NCBI GenBank assembly: GCA_030272585.1
Contig: BSYQ01000011.1
Location: 2,914,001-2,978,000, forward strand
DNA: 64,000 nucleotides
Direction of reading: 5' to 3'
DNA from: Bryopsis sp. KO-2023
Lineage: Eukaryota; Chlorophyta; Ulvophyceae; Bryopsidales; Bryopsidaceae
A program made the translations under genes and the position numbers. A model generated the notes under the pieces. It searched no databases and was not told where the DNA came from. It worked only from the letters and a program-made list of their open reading frames with translations. Positions 1 to 10,195 of this stretch are shown here, one piece after another; within the stretch, counting starts at the first letter, position 1, and each line of letters opens with the position of its first letter.

Positions 1-1780
1 ATAGGTATGAAAATGACAACGACAGGAGGAGGGCCCATATCACTCATTTACATACTGGAAGGGCTACATGGGGCTTTGAGCCTTGGTGAAATGTAGTTTA
101 AGGAAGAAAAAAAACGTGTTTTTTTTTTAAAACAAGTGCAGAATTCTGGAAATGTTTCTGCCTAGATTCAGGGGTGAAAGCACCAGAAGTTGGGGGTAAA
201 GTTTTTTGAATTGTCTTTTGTGTGGTAGTGAGGCGGGATAAAAATCGAAAACGCAATAAAAAATTAGACAGCAGGTGTTCAACTAAGGGGGGGGGGGGAA
301 GAGAATGAAAATATGGGTGATGCGATACTGAAGGGTTTCTACCATCTTTTCAGTATAAGTTTTTTTTTTGTTAATGGACGGGGAAGCCGACAGGAAGACA
401 AAAAAGGTTTTGTGGAAAGGTGAAACGAGGAAAGTTGAACTTTCGGTTCACATGGACAGCAGAAAAAAGAAAGAAAGAAAGAAATATATAGTAATTAAAA
501 CAAATTATTGGAGGGGAATTTTTTTCATGTATTCATTTTTTTGTTTTTCCTTTGTACGTACTTGTGCTTGGTTGCAAAATCATAGCATATTTCGAACCTT
601 TTCATTTTTTGGGGGGGGCGATGGTGGGTTGGAAAATCTCTGTTAAGTATTATGTATCTTGCGCTCTTTTATTGATTTCTGTCATTTTCCAGAGGGGGGG
701 GAGGAGAGAGTGTTCCTTCTTTTGTGAAAGCTTTTTTTCTGCTTTTCTATTTGGTTTGCACCGATGGGGAAGTATTTTCTTTTCGCAAGCAAAGAAAGAT
801 AATTCAAAAAGATCAATGAGGCTGAGGGATGAAAAAAAGAATATGAGATGCCTTGTTGCAAGTTTTTTGAGAGGAGTTTGAGGCATTTTTTTGGGGGGGG
901 AAGGGGGGGGGGGACGGGAAAGATTTTTTTTGAAAATGCAAGAGGACGTGAGAACCCGTCAATCATCATTCAGTCGAAGTTGCCGAGAATACTTTTTCAG
1001 AAAAATGGAAGTGCAAGACAATAAGAAGGATGTGTTGAATGTGGGTTTGTACAAAAAAAAAGGAAGTGAATACCGTATGCATCCATGCATCTTAATCTGA
1101 GAAAGAAAATGAGAGTGAAAAAATAATCAGCTGTTACGAAAATTGAAGGGGGAATTCAATGGGTTGTTCAATGGAATGATACCGATCGAAAAGGTTTTTA
1201 TGTTTTGAGGAGGCGCAAAGCAGCAGATTTTCTCCTCCTCGTGGTGATGAGTGATAATTTTTTTGTTGATGGTTGGGAGTTTTGTGTCTACCAGCCCAAT
1301 TCCATAAGTGAAATTGTAAGGGTTTGTTTTTGTGTGATTCACTTTTTTTCCCACGTTGGGAAAGGTTGTTTGGAACTGTTATCAGTGGGGAATATTGTGT
1401 CTTGAGAGTATTTTCATTTGGTGGAATTGCTTTTTCCGTGGTTGAAATTATGTTCTGAAAGAAGGGATAAGGTCTATATCGAAGGGAATATTAGATGGAA
1501 TAAGTGATGATTGGATTGTTGAGGATGGTGTGCCAGTTTTTGGCAGGGACGATATGTGGATGGTTGGGTAATATTGGGAACAGAGGAGATCAAGGACGAA
1601 TATTGAGATGTAAAGAGATCTGAAGAATATGTGGATTATTTTTGGACGGCTCTACAAGTTGATTGTAAAGATGGTCCCTGAAACGTTTTTGGCACTCGTT
1701 TCTTATGTTTAGATTCTCAATTTCATCCTATTCTAATGTGTGTGAGAGCTTGTTGAAGGGTCTCTTAGTAAATAAATAAA
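1..1780. other. T/G-rich spacer, no gene recognised
   Basis: No open reading frame here resembles a known protein. The plus strand is poor in C and full of long T runs and G runs, for example G runs near 286-298, 690-698 and 891-913. The same texture marks the introns of the demethylase gene at 3634-10195. The stretch could therefore be intron or 3' end of a plus-strand gene lying left of the window, but nothing proves it. Confidence 0.4.
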
Positions 1781-2130
1781 ATGCTGATAAAAAAGCTAAA
1801 AATTGTTAACTTTTAATGATTGTTATTGATATGAACTATATATATATTATAAATTTAGATTTTGAATATTAATAGTTCTTTGTTTTTTGTTTTAAATTTT
1901 AAATTGTTTAATCTTAAGTTTAAGTTTTAAATGTGTCGTCGATGATACACTTTCCTATCGAATATCCCCAGAAGACTTTTGGAATCGCTGCTGTGAAACT
2001 ATTTTTTAAAATTAAACGTTGAAAAACTAAATGTTGAAAACGAATTTAAAACAAAACGTTGAAAAACTAAATGTTAAAAACGAATTTAAAATAAAACGTT
2101 AAAAACGAAGTATGAGAGCACAAAATTTAT
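1781..2130. repeat. AT-rich segment with a 40-bp tandem repeat
   Basis: This is a very AT-rich stretch. From about 2012 to 2110 a unit with the core AAACGTT recurs with exact 40-base spacing, its C lying at 2017, 2057 and 2097. The first two units also share the following ACTAAATGTT and CGAATTTAAAA blocks, and the third is truncated. No coding potential is seen. Confidence 0.7.
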
Positions 2131-2152
2131 ATATATATATGATTACCCCTCA

Positions 2153-2437
2153 TGTCCGCTACTGCCATAACCGCTACTCGTCGGACATAACCGCTTTTCG
2201 TCCAACATAGCTAAAAATAGACTGCTCGAGCTCGCTCGGGGCGCGCTGGTCTAACTCGCGATCGCGACGGTCGCGGTTTTAACCCTAAAACCCTAAAACC
2301 CTAAACCCTAAACCCTAACCCTAAACCTAAAATAACCTAAATTGTACGACATATGTTGACGTGGCTGCCTATTTTTAGCTATGTCTGACGAGTAGCGGTT
2401 GTGACAGTAACGCACATATGGGAGTAGCGGTTATGGG
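2153..2437. repeat. inverted repeat (fold-back or MITE-like)
   Basis: The left arm (about 2153-2220) and right arm (about 2369-2437) are imperfect inverted copies. Both carry AACCGCTACTCGTC-type sequence and end at the inner side in GCTAAAAATAG or its reverse complement. The roughly 150-bp centre is CG-rich and then holds telomere-like repeats. No flanking target duplication could be identified, so calling it a transposon is an inference. Confidence 0.55.
2281..2330. repeat. interstitial telomere-type CCCTAAA array
   Basis: About seven near-perfect units of CCCTAAA, including CCCTAAAA and CCCTAA variants, lie in tandem. This is the C-strand of the Arabidopsis-type telomere repeat used by most streptophytes. 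It lies in the loop between the arms of the surrounding inverted repeat, well inside unique sequence, so it is interstitial and not a chromosome end. Confidence 0.85.
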
Positions 2438-2556
2438 ACGACACCATATATAGTGTTAAGAATTTGGGTGTTTTGTCGATAGTTCGTGCGCGATTTTTAA
2501 TTCGGGGTATGGTTGCACAATATGCGCAGCAGCATGTTTCGAGGGGGAAGTGAAAA

Positions 2557-2672
2557 ATTCGATCGGTATTCGAAAAGAGGAAGGCGCCGGAAGGAGTGCG
2601 CGATCTAAAGGTTTCAGGGGACAGTCGAGAATTCGATCGGTATTCGAAAAGGGAAGGCGGCGGAAGGAGTGC
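2557..2672. repeat. two direct copies of a ~43-bp unit
   Basis: The unit begins ATTCGATCGGTATTCGAAAAG and ends GGAAGGAGTGC. It occurs at about 2557-2599 and again at 2631-2672, 74 bp apart, with one indel. It lies upstream of the demethylase gene, so it could be promoter-proximal, but no function can be assigned. Confidence 0.7.
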
Positions 2673-3633
2673 CTCGTCAGTGGTAGGGAAAGGGTAGGGA
2701 AAGAGTAGGAGTACTCCGTGGTGAGTTCGGTTTCGAGGATTTGCACATAGACCAAACGAAACCCGCGAAGAAGTTAAAACTCCTCGTTCGTCGGCAAGTG
2801 ACGCAAGCGTCAAACACGCAGGAAAGGGGAGGGATGGCTGATCGTTCCTTTTTCTCCTTGACACGAGAAAGAACTGTTAAAGAATACAAGTATCCACAGG
2901 AAAGGAACACAGGCGCGACGCCTCGTTCGCTTGGCGAGGTGTACTCGACGGCTTTATCTCGACACCACGTCGTGCCTTCGCCAAAAACGAGCCCCCTCGA
3001 CACCGCAAACACACAAGCAAGCGCGCGTCTACATAATATCAACTGTATCCCTTGACCATCCCTGGAGCCGACCCTCAATACCTCGTTTTCCTTTGGGGGA
3101 AAAACAATATACGCAACCTTGTGTTTTGAGTTACGAGTTACACCTCGCTCGTCGCGTTTCCCGCGCGTCTTTTTTGACCCTACCCCAGCCTTTATCGTAA
3201 TCAGCAGTGCACATGAGGTTACTGTTCTGAGTGGTATTTGTGTCATCGAGACTTTTTGGCAGTTTGTGGCTTTCTTTCCTGAATGACTAAGAGTGATGAG
3301 TGGAAAGGGCGCCGTAAATCCCGTCTAGCCCCTAACTGAGTCATCTCACACTCTGTCTGTCACACATACACACAAAGGCACAGGCCCTATACTTTACCGT
3401 TCAGTTCCCTTCACACCAGAACCTGGCTCCACGAAAGGGCGACATGACTAGAACCAAACTGCTAAATACCAGGAAGCAGCATGAATGTTTTGCATTCTGT
3501 TCTTGATATGAATCTTGGTCAACTTTGTGTTTTTGTGTGGGGGTCCCTTGACAGGTGCAGGAGATGCAACCTCAACTGTACTCCAAGCTTCAAAGTCAAA
3601 ACCCAACCGTGAGTAGCAGAATATATCTTCGAG
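2673..3633 (+). promoter_or_regulatory. probable promoter and 5' leader of the demethylase gene
   Basis: The composition here is balanced, unlike the flanking T/G-rich DNA, and the stretch leads directly into the modelled start codon at 3634. Short open frames occur on both strands but none is recognisable. An in-frame TGA lies about 24 bases upstream of the ATG at 3634. A GTGAGT donor-like site at about 3609 and a possible acceptor at about 3553 leave room for a 5' UTR exon. No clear TATA box was found. Confidence 0.35.
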
Positions 3634-6600
3634 ATGGAAATCCAGATGGCCGATGGGGTGGGAATCGACCCCGACGAACAGTTCACTGAGATGGATGTGG
3701 TGGACATCAGTCAAGGCATGCCAGGGCTCTCCTTGGACTGCAAGAAACCACAGTCTGTTCTAGTGGAGGGGGAGGTGGTGGCGTCCTCGGAGACTGACAT
3801 CCAGCGTGCTGCACAGAACCACGATCAGAGCATATGCCATCCTGTGCTTCATGGTTCGTTCCCTATTGTGTTTTTACCTGATTCGTGGGGGCACCGATTG
3901 GGGGAAGAAATAGGCCTCGCTCCAGTGGATGATGGTGTCAGGGTTGATTTTCCACACCAGACCCTGCACCGGGGTGGTGGGTTTGCCGTGACTCCGGATT
4001 TGGAGCGCTCCTCCTTCAAAGCTAAAATAGTAGAAGCCAGCTACATAGGGCTGCCCTATCTGGGTGGGGAAATCACCAAAGCAACAAGTGAACCGCTCGG
4101 ACCGCCGAACGATCAAATGGAAGAATTCGAGACGCGGGGTGTCAATGCATGGGCTGGTGAGGCGTTTCCGGATGCTGTTTGCATGGTGGGTTCGCAGTCA
4201 GGAGGGAATTCGGTGGAGGGCGATGGGTTTGTTTGGGGGGACATGGGAAATTCGGGGCTGCCGTTCAATCCAGAGCTGGCTTCGGTTCTGCTGGAAGCTG
4301 AGAGTGGTGAGACAATTAGTCAATACGGGAGCGTTTTTGGGGACACGACTTCTTTGACTAATGCTGAAATTTCTAGGGTCATAAGGAAAGTGAAGCTGGA
4401 TGCGATGAGGGAAAAACAAGGTTGGTGGTGTGCATTATTGTATTGCTTCTTTTTTTTTTTTTTTTTGTAACGAATCGAAAACAATCGTCAGAATATATAT
4501 GTATATATATATATATTTACTATGTATTTTTTCTTTCCCAGAGAAAAAGAAACCGAAAAAGAGAAGATCGAAGAAGCGCGCCCATGTTTTGAAACCAGGA
4601 AGTTTGTCGTTAATTCCTTATGGGATGAACGAACAAATGACCTGGACGCATCGCATTTGCATGTTCACTGCCAGAATGAGGTTCGTTTATACATCAAACT
4701 ACAGTTGTTTTTTTGCTGTTAGCTTGTTTTTCATTCACAGCGAAAAACCATGTTCAAAATTAAATATTTAAAATCTTTTGTGGCGGTAGAAGCATCGTCT
4801 TGGTGTGGGATCGTTGGTGAGGTAAAATCATCTTCGCTTTACGTCAGCTCAAGAACCGTTTTGAAAAATTCGGGAAGCAAGATTTGAACCCAGAGCAGAT
4901 GAGGTCGATTGCTTGTGAAATAATGAACTGTTAAATAAACCGAGAAATGAATGCGAAAAAAAAGGAAAACAAGATATATATATATATTTGTAGCTGTTTT
5001 TTGGTGTGTTCAGGGCAGTTCTCGGAGACAGAAGGATGAGCGTCCCCTGGGGCGGTTCGATCCTGGATTCTGTCGCTGGGGTTTTTTTGACACAGAATGT
5101 GAGCGACACTTCTTCGAGCAAGGCGTTCATGAACGTCGCTGCAAGGTTTCCTTCCAAAAATCTGCCACGATTTGGCACCAAATGGAACCGGCAGGACATT
5201 TTGCAAGACGACCCTGTCGATTTCAATCCGGAAATGGAGCCCTTAGCTCTGTGGAATGCACGCGACTGTTCAGACATCGTGGATTGGATGGAGATCCACA
5301 ATACAGATGAAAGCGTTCTGGCTGAGTGCATCAAGTGAGAGAAAACGAAACAACTGAACAGGGGCCAAGGGGAAAGCTAAATCCTTTTGAAAAAACCCAC
5401 TTTTTTTGTTACGCTATTGTTGTCTCAAGATTTGAGGTCCGGGGGGGGGTGTAAATTATTGCAGTTAGTCTCGTTGATGATTCTTTCTTGTTCTTTTCTT
5501 TATGGTTTTAGATGTCGAGGAATGCATAACAGGCTTGCCGCAAGGATCAAAACGTTTTTGAGGTCCATTGCCAACAAAAATCTAGAGGGGTGGTGGAAAG
5601 AGAAAAAACGGAAAGAGGAGGAACTGAAAAAACAGATCGAACGAGGTATGATGCAATCGAATCCCCCCCAACCACCTCAACCAACCCTACCAAATTTTCC
5701 ACATCTTCCACTGACAAATTATTTGAAAGTTTCTTTTTTTGGGTGTTGGGTGTAAGAAGAGAAGGAGCAGTTGGAATCTGCCGAACGAGAATGCCTCTTT
5801 GGGCCCAATTCTCTGGATGGGGTCATTTCGAGACTGGAGCATGAGATTTTTGAGCTGGATGGCAGCCCATCATCCACTCCAAAGGACTGGGAAGCGATCA
5901 TAGCTGTAAATGCCTCAGAAGTTCCGGTGATCCTAATAGAAAGCCCAAGAGGTGACGCTGCTTCAAAGGAGGAGGAGAGTATGGCCAGCACTGGTTCAAT
6001 CAGAGGAAGAATGGATTGCACGGCCCCACCCCCAAAAGGACCGGTGGCTGGATTCGAAGCTCCCGGTGGCATAACAAGGATGGAGCAAGGGGTCGATATC
6101 GTTCCCAGCTCTGACGACGAGATGTCTGACTGGGGGGAGTATTTTAGAGCCTTGGTGCCTAGAAATCAGAATCTCGACACTGGTGTGGGGCTGGAAGGGG
6201 AGGAAATCGCATGTCATGTCAGCGAAGTTTTGATTGTCCTGGATGACCAGCATGGAGAAGAGGAGCACCTCTTTCAACAGCAGGGAAAGGATTTCGATGG
6301 AGAAGTCGATTTCGATGGGGAGATTGCTATGCACGTCCCGGTTCCTGAATTCGAGGAGAGGATCGTGGTGCCTGATGAAATGATGGTGGGAAAGAAGGGC
6401 AGCAAACAAGAAGGCTCGGCTTCTGGGAAGCTGCCTTTTGACAAGGTGAGCTGAGCAGTTGATATTAAAAGTACGATTCTGATCCTTGCACCATCACCCT
6501 GCTGTTTTTTTGGGTTTTTTTTTTGGGGGGGGGAGAGACTGGGGGTGCTTTCCTTCTCTCTCGTCTGTGTTTTTTTGTGTTATTGTTTTTGTTTTTCAAT

Positions 6601-9600
6601 CGATGGATTTCAGGCAGCTTGAAAAAAGTGCGACCCATTGATTGTTTTTAAGATCCATTCATGCAGTTGTCAATGGATTGGCTCCACTCTTTGCCGGATG
6701 AAGAGGTTGTGGAGTATTTGACCTCCTCTGTGGAAGGCTTGGGCCGAAAAAGCGCTTCCTGTGTCATGCTGCTGTCCATGGGGAGGAAGGATTTTCCGGT
6801 GGATGTGAACGTTGCTAGAATTTGCATCAGATTGGGATGGATTCCGTTGGAGGTGAGGGACGTTCTTGGGAAAGTTTTTTTTTTTTATTGACCAAAATAA
6901 TGATGAGCTCGTCTCGGATAAGCAGTAAAGCATACAGAGCCTTTTCGGAAAATTGTTGGTGCGGCCCCCCCCCCCCCCCCCCCCGGGATGCATCGGAACG
7001 AGTGAGGAAGCCGGTTCGGGGACTTTTGTTCATTTGCTTGTTTGTTTTCTGGAATGTTGATTTCTTTAAGGGGAAAAACAAAACAAGCAGCAAAATCGTC
7101 CACTGTAGCATTATTTTGTTGTTTTTCCCCTCGTTGGGGACGTCTATTGCCAAACTAACCTAATACAAAGCGCTGTTCAAGTTTTTTTTTTTCTTTTTTT
7201 TTTTTCTTTTGGGGGGGGGGGGAAACAGACAGTGGGCAATATCGAAGAGCTGGACGAATACGCCCCGGAAGAAGAAGTTCACAAATACTTGCACAAACAT
7301 ATCATGCATTTCGATTTCGCCATCTTGTACGAGCTTCACTACCAGATGATCACTCTGGGAAAGGTTTTCTGCACCAAGAGGGACCCGAGATGTGGCTATT
7401 GCCCAGTGAGGGATGTCTGCGATTACTCCAGACATGGAGGCCAAAGGTAAGGGGTGAAATTTGAAAGAGCGGGAGGGGGGAAGGGTGACTAAAATCTAAT
7501 CAGAATAGGTCAGGGCTCTGTTTTAGACGCGAACAAAACCTCGATTCGTTCTCGGATCCAGAAAGATTCAAGTTTTTTTGTTTGTTTTTCTGTTTGGCAT
7601 CAGGTTTGACCCTGCCTCGATGAAACCGCCAAAGCGGAAGAGAAAGCCATTGAAGAAGGATTCGCCACCCAGGAAATCCCCAGCTTCCTCCCAGGGCTCT
7701 CCACAAAAGAACACCACCGGTCCTCCCCAATCGGATGGCTACGAAACCCCCAGACGATCGGCCAAGATCGAAGCTTGTCAGGCGAAACAGGCGGAGGCCT
7801 TAGGAATATTCTCAGCTGCGTCTGGGGTCGGGCCTGGCCATCTGTCCCCTGACCGAATGTCCAACCTGATGCCAACATCTGGTGGGGAAAATCAAACTTC
7901 ACGTCGAGTGGGATCCAGCCTGCCTGATTTGGAAGATTTGGCGGGGCCGATGTCTCCACCGCCACGTCCCTCAGCCAAACGAAACCAGGGAAGCTCCCCC
8001 GCAGGGGTTCCGATTTCGCTCAACAGTGAGGAGGTTTTGGGCAGCCCACACGGAGTCAGAGACTCGGTCGGATCCAATCAGAGGAGTAGAAAATGTGGGG
8101 TCTGTGAAAGTGTGGGGATGCCTTGTGAGAAGAATCATCCTGTGGGTGGAGATGCTTTGACAGCTTCCCTCCATGAACTTGCCTCAAGCAAACCGAATCT
8201 TACCCCTGCTCCCCATCAGCACAGCAAGTCGAATGCCTCGAACTCCATGGGAAATCTTGCTGAGGATGTAAGTCTCGGAGGTGCGGTTTCAGCGATGGGC
8301 GAATCTACGAAAACTGCAGGGGATCACGAGGTGGAGCGAATCTTGGAGTTGGTGGAGAACATGCCGGAGGAGCCTGCATCAGTGTTTGGGGGTCCGGAGC
8401 TGGCTGATGTGATGGATTTGTGCAGTTCGGAGCTGATCCTGGGGTTGGAGGAAGGCCAGAGGGGGGACCATCAAGCCGCCAAGAAACGCTATCACAAGAT
8501 TTCGATGCTGATCCATCCGGATAAGTGCTCAAATGCTGACGCGGGCAGGGCTTTTGCTGCTGTGAGGGAGGCCTTGAAAGTGGCCACTGGAGAAACTGAT
8601 GGTGAGGAAAAGAAAGAGGGCGGTTTAGTCGAAAACGGATTCCTTTTTCTTGTCAAGCTCCTGAGGGTTTTTTTTCTTTTCAGATTATCGTCTTTTACTG
8701 GGAAAAAATGTGGCATCAAAGAAAATGAATAATAAATAGACATATACATAGATATTTTTCTTTCACTTTTTTTTGGGGGGGGGGGTGATTGAGGCAAGGG
8801 GTTGATGTATGTTTTGGATACACTGCATTGATTCTTTTTTATGTCTTTTTTTTTTTTCAAATATATGTTTCAGGTGATTTTTTCACGGATCTGGGGATGG
8901 GCGAGTACGGGGATGATGTTCGGCAGGCGGCTGAAGATTGTGACAAAACAAACGAATTAATCATTCATCCAGGCCCCCCCACTCAATCACACACTCGGCT
9001 AGTGTTTTTTGCAATCATGGGTACGGACTCTCTTTTCTCTTCTATTTTTTATTCATTTATTGCATTTTTCTTCGATGTTTTCAATTCAATTTCTACTTTT
9101 TTTTGTTCAGGTGTGTGTCTTTATTTTCTGGAGGTGATCTTTGGCGGGTGAAAAAAAAAATCAAAAATCCTGACCCTACAGTTTCCCGTTTTTCTTTCCA
9201 TGTTTTTTTTTTTGTTTTTGTTTTTTTCCGTTTGGGGAGGGGAAGCAATGATAACCTTCTGGCCGAGAATAAATTCAGAATAATACAAGAAAAAAACAAA
9301 AAAAAAATCCTCATCATGATTCGTTGGGTTTGTTGTTGTTGTTTTCGACAATCAAAACAGGTGTGGGCAAGCTTTTAAACCCAATCATTCAACTTGGCTT
9401 TCCCCCTCGAATCGCAGAAGATCCCAACCCTTATTTTTTGCTGCCCGATCCACGGGTTTTCCCTGTGGATGCAAGAACTGAGAGTGAGGATTTGATGACA
9501 GCTCGATGGGACATATTGCCATATCTGAAGGAAGGCCGCCAAGACATTCCATTTTTGATTTTGATGCCATCGCGCACAGCGATGCATGGAAAGTTTCCAC

Positions 9601-10195
9601 TCAATGGGACTTTTTTTCAGGTGCCGAGGAAAAAAAACAAAAAACTTTGGGAAACAAAAACGTTTGGGAAAAGAAAAAAACAAGATTTTGCATCGATTTT
9701 TTTTAAATGTTTGACGCGATTAGTCCCTTTTTGTGATTTCTTTTTGTGGTTCTGAGTGATCCCCCCCAAAACGAAAAAAAAGGCAGCCACAGACAAGCCC
9801 AAATATATACCAACCCAAAAAATGCAAATTTTTTGTTTTTTCTCGGTTTTTTTGTTCTTTGCCTGATTCTGGGTCTCAAACTTTCTTGCTGATTTACTTG
9901 GTTGCTGAATTCGTTTATTTATTTTTCATTTTTACATTTTGGTGGGATGTGGTGTTTTCAGGTAAACGAATTGTTTTTCATCGATATTCCGGCGGTCTAT
10001 ATTCCTATTGCGGATCTGATGGAAAGCAAACCAAAATGGAGGCCCATTTATTTTGGATCTTCTGTTTCGCACATGTCTATGGGAATGCGAACTCGAGAGG
10101 TTGCCCAAATGTTTCATTTCGGTTTTGTCTGTGTCCGAGGCATAGACAAGGATTCAAACCATCCCATCCCTTTGCCAGAATATTTGATGCCCTGA
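3634..10195 (+). CDS. DEMETER/ROS1-like 5-methylcytosine DNA glycosylase with J-domain
   Basis: This is a nuclear enzyme family that excises 5-methylcytosine from DNA. Modelled exons: 3634-4420, 4542-4680, 5014-5334, 5512-5645, 5757-6445, 6667-6852, 7229-7446, 7604-8601, 8874-9020, 9361-9620, 9962-10195; all phases join, giving 1370 codons. A Lys-rich stretch (about residues 263-280) leads into the first glycosylase half, with the DSVAGVFLTQN block around residue 330. The helix-hairpin-helix block GLGRKS supplies the catalytic Lys (about 718), and PVDVN supplies the Asp (about 736). The Fe-S cysteines follow C-x6-C-x2-C-x5-C (about 800-816). A single C-x2-C-x6-C lies near 988, and a J-domain with HPDK near 1128. 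The C-terminal RRM-like DME domain contains LNGTFFQVNE and VCVRG. Odd points are the J-domain and an acidic insert of about 230 residues (461-690) inside the glycosylase. The start codon and exon 5 acceptor are the least certain parts. Confidence 0.9.
6486..7228 (+). repeat. poly(T), poly(G) and poly(C) tracts in demethylase introns
   Basis: Long homopolymers sit in two introns: T10-G9 at about 6515-6533, a run of about 21 C at 6964-6984, and T runs followed by twelve G at about 7179-7222. The last ends only a few bases before the AAACAG acceptor of the exon at 7229. Similar T-to-G tracts occur at about 8768-8786. Their lengths may be unreliable in assembly. Confidence 0.7.

Noticed and set aside
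2677..3246. 189-codon minus-strand frame upstream of the demethylase, and the overlapping plus-strand frame at 2741-3055
   Set aside because: No recognisable domain. The balanced composition of the promoter region allows long frames by chance on both strands.
3874..4116. Other-strand open frames inside demethylase and retroelement coding regions
   Set aside because: They are shadows of the sense frames, with no domain signatures of their own.
9111..9133. A 23-nt mini-exon in the demethylase between CAG and GTGATC
   Set aside because: Including it puts the next exon in a frame that stops after five codons, while skipping it (9020 to 9361) joins in phase. It might act as a poison exon, but nothing else supports it.
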